Shown here piece after piece: positions 8,173 through 16,828 of a DNA stretch of 64,000 nt. Source of the stretch: Belliella baltica DSM 15883 (GTDB lineage Bacteria; Bacteroidota; Bacteroidia; Cytophagales; Cyclobacteriaceae); contig NC_018010.1 in NCBI RefSeq assembly GCF_000265405.1, positions 1 through 64,000 of the forward strand. Direction: 5' to 3'. The notes under the pieces are model-generated. The model had not been told where the DNA came from and did no database searches. It worked only from the letters and a program-made list of their open reading frames with translations. Position 1 is the first letter of the stretch. The number at the start of each line of letters is the position of its first letter. Made by a program: the position numbers and the translations under genes.

Positions 8173-8801
8173 TATAGACCTCCCATGATTATATGTTTCG
8201 AAACATGATCTTTCACACGCTGATCGTGTGTTACGATGATTAACACTGCATTAAATTTTTTTGCTTGCTCTTGTAAAAGTTTAATAACTATCGCAGCATT
8301 TTCATCATCCAAACTCGCTGTGGGTTCATCAGCCAAAATCAATTTTGGCTGATTTGCTAAAGCTCTTGCAATAGAAACTCTCTGCGCCTCTCCTTCACTT
8401 AGGGTAGTTACTTTTGACTTTCTTTTATCCAAAATCCCTAATTCCTTGAGTAAAGCAATATTTTGCTCCCCTTTTTCGCCAACAAAGAAATTTGCCAATT
8501 TGAGATTTTCCTCTACGGTAAGTGGAGCAAGAATGTGAGGTTTTTGAAAAACAATCCCAATATTTTTTCCACGAAACTTATCTAATTTGGCACCTTGAAG
8601 AGAACTGAGAAGGGTATCACCGAGTAAAACTTCTCCAGACTGCGGCTTAAGCAGTCCTCCCAAAATGTTGAGTACGGTAGTTTTCCCACTTCCAGATTTA
8701 CCGAGAATCAAAAGCTCATCCCCTGCAGCCAGATTGATGTCAGGAATTTGAAATTTGGTTGAAGAATCGTATTGAAATTTTAAATTTTTTACTGATAACA
8801 T
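8172..8801 (-). CDS. ABC transporter ATPase, LolD/MacB-like
   Basis: Cytoplasmic ATPase partner of the permease that follows. The 209 residues carry Walker A GKSGSGKTT (about 33-41), a Q-loop in IVFQKPHILAPLTVEENL, the signature LSEGEAQRVSIARAL, Walker B LILADEPTASLD and the switch histidine in IVTHDQRV. The signature reads LSEGE instead of the usual LSGGE, a tolerated variant. The gene ends in a one-base overlap with the permease and begins two bases after the receiver-kinase gene, so all three are probably one transcript. Confidence 0.93.
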   Translation of the reverse strand: MLSVKNLKFQYDSSTKFQIPDINLAAGDELLILGKSGSGKTTVLNILGGLLKPQSGEVLLGDTLLSSLQGAKLDKFRGKNIGIVFQKPHILAPLTVEENLKLANFFVGEKGEQNIALLKELGILDKRKSKVTTLSEGEAQRVSIARALANQPKLILADEPTASLDDENAAIVIKLLQEQAKKFNAVLIIVTHDQRVKDHVSKHIIMGGL

Positions 8802-8803
8802 AT

Positions 8804-9982
8804 TTATTTTTTTATCGGAATACTCACGTAAAAGGTTGTTCCTTTACCTGCGTCACTATCAAATTCGATTTTGCCTTTGAGGACATCTATACATTTTTTC
8901 ACAATAGACAATCCAAGTCCAGAACCCTCGATTATCCCCACATTTTTAGCTCGGAAGAATCTATCAAATAATTGATTATGTTCCTTTTTAGGAATTCCAA
9001 TTCCATGATCTACTATTTTGGATTTGATCATTCCATCCTCTTCCCAAATAGAAAAATCTACTTCTTGACCATCCTTTGAGTATTTTACTGCGTTAGAAAG
9101 TAGGTTTTCGAATACTTGATATAGTAAATCAACATCTGACACGATTGTCTTAGGGATTTTACCAATATTTAAATTGATTTTGACGTCATTTTCAGCACCT
9201 GCTCTTACCACATCTACCACTTCATTGATAAAAGCAGCTGTAAACATTTTCTTAGGGTTGTAGTCAATTTTATTAGCATCTGCTTTTCCAAAGAATAGCA
9301 CAGAAGTCAACAAACTGTTCAAACTCCTAACTGAATTTTCTATTTTTGAAGCATGTTTGATAATTTTTGGTTTGAATGGATGATCCTTATCAGCATACAT
9401 CTGAAGAAGTTGAGCAGAACTCAAAATTGATGTCAAAGGAGTTTTGAAACCATGAGATACGTTCAAAACAATTCTAGATTTCAACTCCCCTATTTCTCTT
9501 TCCTTTTCTAAAGCTCTTGTGAGTTCTTTATTTGCTTCATGGAGATCAGCAGTCCTTTGCCGCACTTTTTCCTCAAGCTCATTATTCAATTTTTGGAGTT
9601 CTTTTTCCTTTCTATCTTTGAATATTGCCAACTCAATCACCATGTTCAACTCCCTGATGTTGAAGGGTTTGATTACATAGGCACTAGGATTTGTACCCAC
9701 CACCTTAGTAAGTGTCTCCGCATCTGAACTTGCGCTCAAATAGACTACTGGAATATCATATTTTTCATTGATAATCTCTGTGGTTTTGATCCCATCGAGT
9801 TCTCCTGCAAGATTGATATCCATCATTACGATATCAGCAGGATGCTCGGCTAAGATTTCTAGGGCTTTTTCTCCAGAATCTGAAATCCCTATAATTTCAT
9901 GGTTATTTTTCTCTAGCGCTTTTTTCAAAAGTAACGCTGAGACATGGTCATCTTCAGTAATTAATATCCTTAATGGAAACAT
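8804..9982 (-). CDS. Response regulator receiver - histidine kinase hybrid
   Basis: Cytoplasmic hybrid signalling protein of 392 residues with no membrane segment. A receiver domain (about 4-120) has the acidic pocket at Glu10-Asp12, phosphoacceptor Asp55 and Lys105. A coiled coil (about 125-170) leads to a HisKA domain with His177 in NVSHGFKTPLTS (the residue after His is Gly, where most kinases have Glu). The ATPase domain shows the N box NLLSNAVKYS, G1 DHGIGIP and G2 GSGLGLSIVKK. The receiver probably takes phosphate from an upstream kinase, possibly the propeller kinase encoded just before it. There is no DNA-binding output domain. The downstream ABC ATPase starts two bases after the stop. 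Confidence 0.9.
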   Translation of the reverse strand: MFPLRILITEDDHVSALLLKKALEKNNHEIIGISDSGEKALEILAEHPADIVMMDINLAGELDGIKTTEIINEKYDIPVVYLSASSDAETLTKVVGTNPSAYVIKPFNIRELNMVIELAIFKDRKEKELQKLNNELEEKVRQRTADLHEANKELTRALEKEREIGELKSRIVLNVSHGFKTPLTSILSSAQLLQMYADKDHPFKPKIIKHASKIENSVRSLNSLLTSVLFFGKADANKIDYNPKKMFTAAFINEVVDVVRAGAENDVKINLNIGKIPKTIVSDVDLLYQVFENLLSNAVKYSKDGQEVDFSIWEEDGMIKSKIVDHGIGIPKKEHNQLFDRFFRAKNVGIIEGSGLGLSIVKKCIDVLKGKIEFDSDAGKGTTFYVSIPIKK

Positions 9983-10033
9983 AGGCGGTGGTTATTGCAG
10001 GTGCAAATTACAAGATTATATCATTTACTAAAA

Positions 10034-13000
10034 TCAATTTTTCAGCAATGGCAAAATGACTTTCACATAAGTCCCTTTTCCTTTGGTGCTTTCTATATAA
10101 ATTTCCCCTCCTAATAGATCTATTAAATTTTTTGTTATGGTCAATCCTAGTCCGGACCCCTCGTATCTTCTCCCATATCCTTCACTTTCTTGCTCAAATG
10201 GACGGAAAAGTTTTTCCATAAATTCCTCACTCATCCCTATCCCACTATCTGACACTTCAAACCTCAACTTATCATTTTCTTCTTTTACTTTGATGAAAAT
10301 CATTCCTTCGTCGGAATATTTGATTGCATTTCCAACCAAATTATTTATAATCATTTCCAGATAGCGTTGATCTACTTTTGCTGTGAAGGATTTGGTTTCA
10401 TATTTAGTAGAAAGCAATAATCCCTTATTGATTGCCATATTTTTGAGAGGAAGCAGGATTTTGCTAATGAAATCATTTATTTCAGTCTCTTTATATATTA
10501 AATCAAATTTGTTGGCTTCGATCTTTGCCAAGTCCAAAATACTATTGATTGTACTTAAAAGTCTTTCTCCAGATTCATGAATAATTTCCAGTTGAGAGAC
10601 TAATTTGGAATCATTTTCCCAATTTTCCATTATGTTTTCTGTACTTCCCAAAATCCCATTTAATGGAGTCCTGATTTCATGACTCATGTTGGAAAGAATG
10701 TTAGACTTAAGTTTATTAGCTTCTTCGGCCTTTTCTTTCGCAATTTGAAGCCCGTTTTCATAATTCTTTTTATCTGTCACATCTCTAAATACAGACAAAA
10801 TTATTGGCTTATTGTCATATTCTGTATTCATCCTTGCCACATAAAGTTCAATAAACTTATTTCCACTTTGAAGTGGCATTTCCATTTCGAAAACGGAGCC
10901 TATTTCCTTTGAATCTCCCAATTTATTTAAAATGAGATTCTTTTGCTTAGGATAGAAATCAGCATCTGTGAACAAGTCCTTTATAGATAAATTCAAAAGC
11001 TTCTCTTCTGAAATCCCAACTAATCTTGAGAAACTTGGATTTATCGTCAATATTCTCCCACCTTCTGCTGACAGCATCAAACCGTCCGCAGAACTGTTCC
11101 AAACATTTTTAAATTGATTTTCACTTATAAATGCTTCCTTAGTTTTTTCATCTATAGTTTGCCGCAGGATACTCTGTTTCCTCCATTGATTCATTAATGC
11201 ATTCAGCAAAAAACCTATTCCCAAAAAAATCAAAAGAAGCAATAAAACAAACCAAGTTTGCAAATAAATAGGTTTAAGTATTTCAAAAGGTTTGCTTGAA
11301 ATAACCTCATCATCGAAAACACTTCCTAAACTCGCTTGCATTTTGAAAACATACTCTCCTGGTGGAAGATTATTGAATGTCAACACATTTGTTCGGGGAT
11401 TGACAAGTTCTTGCCAAGTATCATGTAAGCCTTCAAGTTGATATCTAATGACCAAATTTGATGTCTGCAAAAAACTTACTGCTCTGTATGTAATCTCAAT
11501 GGAATTATTCTCAAATTGAATCCTTCTTGAGTCAGGGAATTTGGCATTTTTATTTAGAAGTTTTATCCCAACTATATCTGTGACTGGCTTGCTTTTTCTT
11601 TGATCATCTTCATCTGGGTAAAAGACTGAAAGTCCTCTTTGAGAACCTATCATCACTTGACCATCTTCACCATCTATAAGTGCTCCTCTGTTGATTTCAG
11701 AGCCAGAAAGACCACTTTTTTCATCAAATTTACTGATTTGAGAGCCTCTTATCATGTAAACCCCTTGATCCGTGCCAACCCAAATATTCCCTGAAATATC
11801 CTGATGTAAGGCATAAATAGGTCTATCTATAGTTTGGTCATTGATAGCATAAGGGCTTACTTTTTCATTTTCAAATACTTTAAGACCAGTTTCTGTAGCC
11901 AGAAGCATTTTATCATCAAATTGTAAAAAATCAAAACCAATAAAATTGATATACTCAGATGTCTCAATAAAAATCTCTTGAATGTAGGGATTCCCTCCTT
12001 GCATAAAAATCAATCTTCCATCATTTAATCTGCCTACTTTCCTAAGAAAAATCTCTTCTTGTCTGAGGTTTTCTAAAATAATTTCTGTGATATCATTTGT
12101 AAAATGGCCTGTTTTATTTTTGATAGTAGAAAGATAAACTTTATCTCTACTCACTATAATCAGGCTATCACCTATTGCTTTTACTGATGTCACAAACTTG
12201 CCAAGAGGACTTTCTTCAAAACTAACTGTTGAAGTTTTAGTATCGTACCTCCCTACTCCTGCCAAATTTGAAGAAAACCAAACAATCCCATTTTTATCCA
12301 TAGAAAAATTAGTGATTCGATTTCTTGGCTGACCTTGAAGGGCTTCGTCTTGAATTATCGATTTTGTTTGTCCATTATCTAAAAGTTGAAGCCCATTGTT
12401 GTAGCCAATCAAATACTTATTCTCACCAAGCCTTACCAAAGCAGTCACTTCATCATCCATTAAGACATTTGAATTGAAATTTAAAAATCTCAGTGAATTG
12501 ATATTAACCAAACCTCTATGAGTTCCTATCCAAATTATCCCTTCTCGATCAACAAATGCTGTATAAATATTGTAAGATTTTACTGCCTCTTGAGCACTGA
12601 TTTCTTGTTTTTGTTTGGTTATAGGATTGTATTTATACAACTGTGAATTATAGAAATAATAAACCTTTCCATTTTCAACTTGCAAAAAACTATAATCTAC
12701 AGCACTATATATATATTTCACAAAACCTTCATGAATGATCTCATCTACTTCCATAAAACTATCACCAGATGCTAAAAAATCAGTTCCTAAGTAGTAAAAT
12801 TTCTTCTCACTCGTACAATAAGAGACATGAAAAATCTTTGAATCTAGCTCCAACCCTTCTGATTGAATCTCAATCAAGCTATTCTCTTCCAACAAAAACA
12901 TGTTCATTTCAAAGAACAAATAGCTTTTGCCTTCATGTTGATAAACTGACTGTAACCATCCTTCATTAAAAAAATTGTACTTCGTGGAGTTCCAGACATC

Positions 13001-13465
13001 TGAATTGCTTTTTGAGAAATGAATTTCATCTGGAAAAAGAACAATGAATTTCTTTTCACTTCCTTTACCCAAAACGGCAAAGTCCAAATAAGATAATCCT
13101 TTTCTATCAGTGATTTTTTTTGGAAAAGAAAGCTCTTTCCATATTCCATTTTGATAAGTGAATGCTTTGGCTTCTTTCAATTGGTTGGCAATCCATACAA
13201 TTCCATCATCATCAATCAACAATCGGACTTTATTGGTAAGTTGATTAGAAATCCTTTTTGGAATTGGATAAGTGGCAAATCCATCCGAATAAAAAATCCC
13301 ATCAGATGTATTAAACCACATCAATCCTTGATCATCTTGAATGATTCCAGACACATTTTGAGTAGGTAAATCAACTCCCTTTATTTGCCGATTGAATTGA
13401 AATGATTGTGCAAAAGCCAAATCAATCACAAAAAAGAAGAATATTACGAGTACATTTTTTTTCAT
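10034..13465 (-). CDS. Two-component propeller sensor histidine kinase with PAS domain
   Basis: A 1143-residue membrane sensor kinase. A signal peptide is followed by a large periplasmic region (to about 650) of Reg_prop beta-propeller repeats, recognisable by motifs such as GLMWFNTSDGIF, GIIWIGTHRGL, GIVWFSS and GNIWVGTDQGVYM, then a Y_Y_Y domain (about 660-735), one membrane helix near 750, a PAS domain (about 785-900), HisKA with NMSHEIRTPLNG and an ATPase domain with EGSGLGLTITKN. In hybrid sensors of this type (SusR-like HTCS) a receiver and AraC-type DNA-binding domain follow; here the protein stops after the kinase. The receiver-kinase gene 51 bases downstream may take the phosphate. 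Ligand unknown. Confidence 0.92.
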   Translation of the reverse strand: MKKNVLVIFFFFVIDLAFAQSFQFNRQIKGVDLPTQNVSGIIQDDQGLMWFNTSDGIFYSDGFATYPIPKRISNQLTNKVRLLIDDDGIVWIANQLKEAKAFTYQNGIWKELSFPKKITDRKGLSYLDFAVLGKGSEKKFIVLFPDEIHFSKSNSDVWNSTKYNFFNEGWLQSVYQHEGKSYLFFEMNMFLLEENSLIEIQSEGLELDSKIFHVSYCTSEKKFYYLGTDFLASGDSFMEVDEIIHEGFVKYIYSAVDYSFLQVENGKVYYFYNSQLYKYNPITKQKQEISAQEAVKSYNIYTAFVDREGIIWIGTHRGLVNINSLRFLNFNSNVLMDDEVTALVRLGENKYLIGYNNGLQLLDNGQTKSIIQDEALQGQPRNRITNFSMDKNGIVWFSSNLAGVGRYDTKTSTVSFEESPLGKFVTSVKAIGDSLIIVSRDKVYLSTIKNKTGHFTNDITEIILENLRQEEIFLRKVGRLNDGRLIFMQGGNPYIQEIFIETSEYINFIGFDFLQFDDKMLLATETGLKVFENEKVSPYAINDQTIDRPIYALHQDISGNIWVGTDQGVYMIRGSQISKFDEKSGLSGSEINRGALIDGEDGQVMIGSQRGLSVFYPDEDDQRKSKPVTDIVGIKLLNKNAKFPDSRRIQFENNSIEITYRAVSFLQTSNLVIRYQLEGLHDTWQELVNPRTNVLTFNNLPPGEYVFKMQASLGSVFDDEVISSKPFEILKPIYLQTWFVLLLLLIFLGIGFLLNALMNQWRKQSILRQTIDEKTKEAFISENQFKNVWNSSADGLMLSAEGGRILTINPSFSRLVGISEEKLLNLSIKDLFTDADFYPKQKNLILNKLGDSKEIGSVFEMEMPLQSGNKFIELYVARMNTEYDNKPIILSVFRDVTDKKNYENGLQIAKEKAEEANKLKSNILSNMSHEIRTPLNGILGSTENIMENWENDSKLVSQLEIIHESGERLLSTINSILDLAKIEANKFDLIYKETEINDFISKILLPLKNMAINKGLLLSTKYETKSFTAKVDQRYLEMIINNLVGNAIKYSDEGMIFIKVKEENDKLRFEVSDSGIGMSEEFMEKLFRPFEQESEGYGRRYEGSGLGLTITKNLIDLLGGEIYIESTKGKGTYVKVILPLLKN

Positions 13466-13564
13466 ATTGGGTCTTAAGCGCCGTCTAAAATAGAAAAAGA
13501 TATGCAGAGTGTAAATTAAATGGATATTGTTTCCAATTTCTTTTTATGTAAGGGCTTATTCCTT

Positions 13565-13572
13565 TATTTTTG
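13565..13572 (+). promoter_or_regulatory. -7 promoter element upstream of sucD
   Basis: TATTTTTG matches TAnnTTTG exactly and lies 22 bases before the ATG at 13595. No convincing -33 TTTG is visible at the expected distance. The element lies inside the upstream in-frame extension of sucD, which argues for the downstream start codon. Confidence 0.45.
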
Positions 13573-13594
13573 TGCAAACTTTAAAAATCGCAAC

Positions 13595-14476
13595 ATGAGT
13601 GTTTTAGTTAATAAGAATTCAAAAGTGATCGTGCAGGGTTTTACTGGATCTGAAGGATCTTTCCATGCACAGCAAATGATCGAGTACGGAACCAATGTAG
13701 TCGGTGGGGTAACTCCAGGTAAAGGTGGGTCAACACATTTAGAAAAGCCAGTTTTCAACTCCGTGGAAGAGGCTGTTTCTAAAACTGGTGCTGACACCTC
13801 TATTATCTTTGTACCACCTGCTTTTGCTGCAGATGCAATTATGGAAGCTGCAGACGCTGGCATCAAAGTTATCATTGCAATCACCGAAGGAATTCCTGTC
13901 GCTGACATGATGAAAGCTAAACCTTATATCAAGGAAAGAGGCGCTACGCTTATCGGCCCTAACTGCCCTGGTGTAATTACTCCAGGAGAAGCCAAAGTAG
14001 GTATTATGCCTGGATTCGTTTTCAAACAAGGTAGAATTGGTATTGTATCTAAGTCTGGTACTTTGACTTATGAAGCAGCTGACCAAATAGTAAAAGCTGG
14101 TATGGGTGTATCTACTGCGATCGGTATCGGTGGTGACCCTATCATCGGAACATCTACAAAAGATGCAGTACAATTATTAATGGAAGATCCTGAAACTGAT
14201 GCCATCGTCATGATCGGAGAAATAGGTGGAAACTATGAAGCTGATGCTGCTAGATGGATCAGAGAAAATGGAAATCAAAAACCTGTAGTAGGATTTATTG
14301 CTGGACAAACAGCACCTCCTGGAAGAAGGATGGGACATGCGGGAGCGATTGTAGGTGGAGCAGATGATACTGCTATCGCAAAAATGAGAATTATGAGAGA
14401 AAATGGCATCCATGTAGCTGAGTCACCAGCTGAAATCGGAGCCGTAATGGCAAAAGCATTGGGCGTAGAAGCTTAA
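13595..14476 (+). CDS. sucD: Succinyl-CoA ligase (ADP-forming), alpha subunit
   Basis: Alpha subunit of the TCA-cycle enzyme that converts succinyl-CoA to succinate while making ATP. The 293 residues comprise an N-terminal CoA-binding Rossmann domain ([14 protein letters not shown], about 15-28) and a ligase domain with the phosphohistidine His248 in RRMGHAGAI. Length matches the family when the start is ATG 13595. An in-frame ATG at 13520 would add 25 atypical residues and would place the -7 promoter element inside the gene. The beta subunit sucC is not adjacent, so the two subunits come from separate loci. It is followed by a strong terminator. Confidence 0.97.
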   Translation: MSVLVNKNSKVIVQGFTGSEGSFHAQQMIEYGTNVVGGVTPGKGGSTHLEKPVFNSVEEAVSKTGADTSIIFVPPAFAADAIMEAADAGIKVIIAITEGIPVADMMKAKPYIKERGATLIGPNCPGVITPGEAKVGIMPGFVFKQGRIGIVSKSGTLTYEAADQIVKAGMGVSTAIGIGGDPIIGTSTKDAVQLLMEDPETDAIVMIGEIGGNYEADAARWIRENGNQKPVVGFIAGQTAPPGRRMGHAGAIVGGADDTAIAKMRIMRENGIHVAESPAEIGAVMAKALGVEA

Positions 14477-14495
14477 TCTAAAACTAAATAGTTTA

Positions 14496-14533
14496 AAAAA
14501 AACCGTTTTGAATTTAATCAAAACGGTTTTTTT
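14496..14533. terminator. Bidirectional terminator after sucD
   Basis: A perfect 16-bp stem (14496-14511 with 14518-14533, core ACCGTTTTGA) with a six-base loop, flanked by an A run on one side and a T run on the other. It lies between convergent sucD and the 88-residue gene and can serve both. Confidence 0.9.
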
Positions 14534-14555
14534 ATGTTTATAGGAAAATTTATTC

Positions 14556-14822
14556 TTATTCAATTTTATCTAAACCATACTTTTGTTCAAATTGATTTCT
14601 CTTGATTTCGAAGCGTTCAATCTCAGTATCGATCAAATCGAGAGATTCATTGTATCTGCTAAAAAGATCGCCCATATTTTTTTCCATTTCTGAAAAGTTG
14701 AATTCCATGGCATCCATTTGAAGCTTAGAAGATTTTTCAACCATGGCAACTTGGCTATGTCTTAGATCTTGCATCAATCTCAAAGCCCTGTCCATCTTCT
14801 CTAATTTTTCTCTGTTATCCAT
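14556..14822 (-). CDS. Short coiled-coil protein of unknown function
   Basis: An 88-residue, highly charged, almost entirely helical product with heptad-like spacing, no signal peptide, no cysteine and no membrane segment. I recognise no family. It begins at an ATG preceded by a long A-rich stretch and ends just before the shared terminator with sucD. Its high charge and clean boundaries support a real gene, perhaps a small scaffold or regulatory coiled coil. Confidence 0.6.
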   Translation of the reverse strand: MDNREKLEKMDRALRLMQDLRHSQVAMVEKSSKLQMDAMEFNFSEMEKNMGDLFSRYNESLDLIDTEIERFEIKRNQFEQKYGLDKIE

Positions 14823-14989
14823 TTTTTTTTAAAATTTGATTATCAATAAGATATAAAACAAAGACCATTCCGAAGACCATCTTTTGATTTTTTAATCAAG
14901 CATTCAAGTCTAGAAAGGTTAGAATAATAATAACCTTATCAATCATTGAGTAATTTTAAAAACTTCCAATTTTTCAGTCATCTATTCCT

Positions 14990-14997
14990 TACATTTG
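14990..14997 (+). promoter_or_regulatory. -7 promoter element upstream of the ABC-F gene
   Basis: TACATTTG matches TAnnTTTG and ends 19 bases before the ATG at 15017, which would give a leader of only about 13 bases. The -33 region is unconvincing. Confidence 0.45.
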
Positions 14998-15016
14998 CAA
15001 CTTCAAATTTGAGATT

Positions 15017-16651
15017 ATGATTTCTGTAGATAACATAGCGGTATTGCATGGAGGCTCGGCATTGTTTAGTGACGTTTCTTTTTCCATCAACGAGAATGAC
15101 AAAATAGCCCTCATGGGTAAAAATGGAGCTGGAAAATCCACGATGCTTAAGATCATCGCTGGAGTATCTAAGCCGACTAAAGGTGGGGTTTCTGCTCCGA
15201 AAGACGCGGTAATTGCATACTTGCCACAACATTTGCTCACCGCGGATGATTGCACTGTGATGGAAGAAACTTCCAAAGCCTTCGCTTCTTACCTCAATAT
15301 GAAAACAGAAATCGATAGGCTCAACGAAGAATTAACTGTACGAACTGATTATGATTCGGAAGAGTATTATAAAATCATCGAGCAAGTATCTGAGCTTAGC
15401 GAAAAATTCTACGCCATCGAAGAAGTAAATTATGAAGCTGAAGTAGAGAAAGTACTTTTAGGATTAGGTTTCGAAAGGCCTGATTTCACACGATCAACAT
15501 CAGAATTCTCCGGTGGATGGAGAATGAGAATTGAACTTGCTAAAATCTTATTGCAAAAACCAGACTTGATACTTTTGGATGAACCTACCAATCACCTTGA
15601 CATTGAGTCCATTCAGTGGCTGGAAGAATTTTTAACAGAAAAAGCAAAAGCTGTTGTTGTAATTTCCCATGATAGGGCCTTTGTGGATAACATCACAAAT
15701 AGGACTATTGAAGTGACGATGGGCCGTATTTATGATTACAAAGCCAAATACTCCCATTACCTTGAACTAAGAAAAGAGCGCAGAGAGCAGCAGCAAAAGC
15801 AATTTGACGAGCAACAAAAATTTATAGCTGAGACAACTCAATTTATAGAAAGATTTAAAGGAACCTATTCCAAGACATTACAAGTGCAATCTCGCGTGAA
15901 GATGTTGGAGAAATTGGATATTGTTGAGGTAGATGAGGTAGATTCTTCTGCTTTGAAATTACGCTTCCCCCCTTCTCCAAGGTCAGGAAAATATCCTGTC
16001 ATCGTGCAGGACCTTTCTAAATCCTACGGAGATCATGTGGTCTTCAAAGATGCCAACATGATCATTGAGCAAGGTCAAAAAGTATCTTTTGTAGGGAAAA
16101 ATGGTGAAGGTAAATCCACCATGATCAAAGCCATCATGGGAGAAATCGACTACGAAGGAAAGTGTGAGTTAGGCCACAATGCCATGATAGGCTACTTTGC
16201 TCAGAATCAAGCTTCACTTCTCGACGAGAGTCTGACAATTTTTGAAACCATAGATCAGATCGCCGTAGGAGAAATCCGCTCCAAGATCAAGGATCTCTTG
16301 GGAGCATTTATGTTCAAAGGCGATGACATCAACAAAAAAGTCAAAGTGCTCTCTGGTGGTGAAAAAACCAGATTGGCCATGATCAAACTTTTGCTGGAAC
16401 CTGTCAATCTCTTGATTCTCGATGAACCTACCAATCATTTGGATATGAAAACCAAAGACATCATCAAGGATGCTTTGAAAGCATTTGATGGAACATTGAT
16501 TATTGTGTCCCACGATAGAGATTTCTTGGATGGCTTAGTAACCAAAGTATTCGAATTTGGCAACAAGCGTGTCAAAGAACACTTCGAAGACATCAATGGA
16601 TTCTTGAGAAATAAGAAACTGGAGAACTTAAGAGAGGTGGAGAGGAAATAA
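15017..16651 (+). CDS. ABC-F family ATPase (ribosome-associated, YbiT/Uup-like)
   Basis: Soluble protein of two ABC domains and no membrane domain, as in ABC-F translation factors that act at the ribosomal E site. In 544 residues, domain 1 has Walker A GKNGAGKST (34-42), signature FSGGWRMRIELA (about 164) and [12 protein letters not shown]; the interdomain linker (about 240-300) is charged and helical; domain 2 has Walker A GKNGEGKST (360-368), LSGGEKTRLAM and [12 protein letters not shown]. It lacks the EttA-specific linker motif seen in the second ABC-F gene near 31 kb. Nothing marks it as an antibiotic resistance variant. A bidirectional terminator follows. Confidence 0.92.
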   Translation: MISVDNIAVLHGGSALFSDVSFSINENDKIALMGKNGAGKSTMLKIIAGVSKPTKGGVSAPKDAVIAYLPQHLLTADDCTVMEETSKAFASYLNMKTEIDRLNEELTVRTDYDSEEYYKIIEQVSELSEKFYAIEEVNYEAEVEKVLLGLGFERPDFTRSTSEFSGGWRMRIELAKILLQKPDLILLDEPTNHLDIESIQWLEEFLTEKAKAVVVISHDRAFVDNITNRTIEVTMGRIYDYKAKYSHYLELRKERREQQQKQFDEQQKFIAETTQFIERFKGTYSKTLQVQSRVKMLEKLDIVEVDEVDSSALKLRFPPSPRSGKYPVIVQDLSKSYGDHVVFKDANMIIEQGQKVSFVGKNGEGKSTMIKAIMGEIDYEGKCELGHNAMIGYFAQNQASLLDESLTIFETIDQIAVGEIRSKIKDLLGAFMFKGDDINKKVKVLSGGEKTRLAMIKLLLEPVNLLILDEPTNHLDMKTKDIIKDALKAFDGTLIIVSHDRDFLDGLVTKVFEFGNKRVKEHFEDINGFLRNKKLENLREVERK

Positions 16652-16776
16652 AATTGAAAAAAGCGCAGCGAATTAAGATAGAATACACATCGTGAAATAA
16701 ATAGAAACATGGCTATATAAGGCCTATTTTGGCTTTTAAATAGTTTTTGCTTTATAAATAATATCTGTTAAAAAAA

Positions 16777-16817
16777 GAAAATCCCAAGTTCATTAAAGCT
16801 TGGGATTTTCCTTTTTT
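16777..16817. terminator. Bidirectional terminator between the ABC-F gene and the insertion sequence
   Basis: A perfect 12-bp stem (GAAAATCCCAAG at 16777-16788 with CTTGGGATTTTC at 16799-16810) with a 10-base loop, preceded by six A and followed by a T run. It lies four bases before the target duplication of the IS. Before the insertion it would have stood between the convergent ABC-F and M20 peptidase genes. Confidence 0.88.
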
Positions 16818-16820
16818 GAA

Positions 16821-16828
16821 TAAATCAT
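16821..16828. repeat. Left target-site duplication of the IS1595-type element
   Basis: TAAATCAT at 16821-16828 is repeated exactly at 17866-17873, directly outside the paired terminal inverted repeats. Eight bases is the duplication length known for the IS1595 family. Confidence 0.85.

Noticed and set aside
13520..13594. Longer N-terminus of sucD from the ATG at 13520
   Set aside because: The 25 extra residues are not family-like, and a -7 promoter element lies within them.
13739..14173. Long open frame antisense to sucD
   Set aside because: The frame is a shadow of the coding strand and encodes a low-complexity product rich in Ser, Cys and Asn with no domain.
15017..16651. Antibiotic-resistance ABC-F protein
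   Set aside because: No long antibiotic resistance-type interdomain loop is evident and the gene sits among core genes, so a housekeeping ABC-F is more likely.
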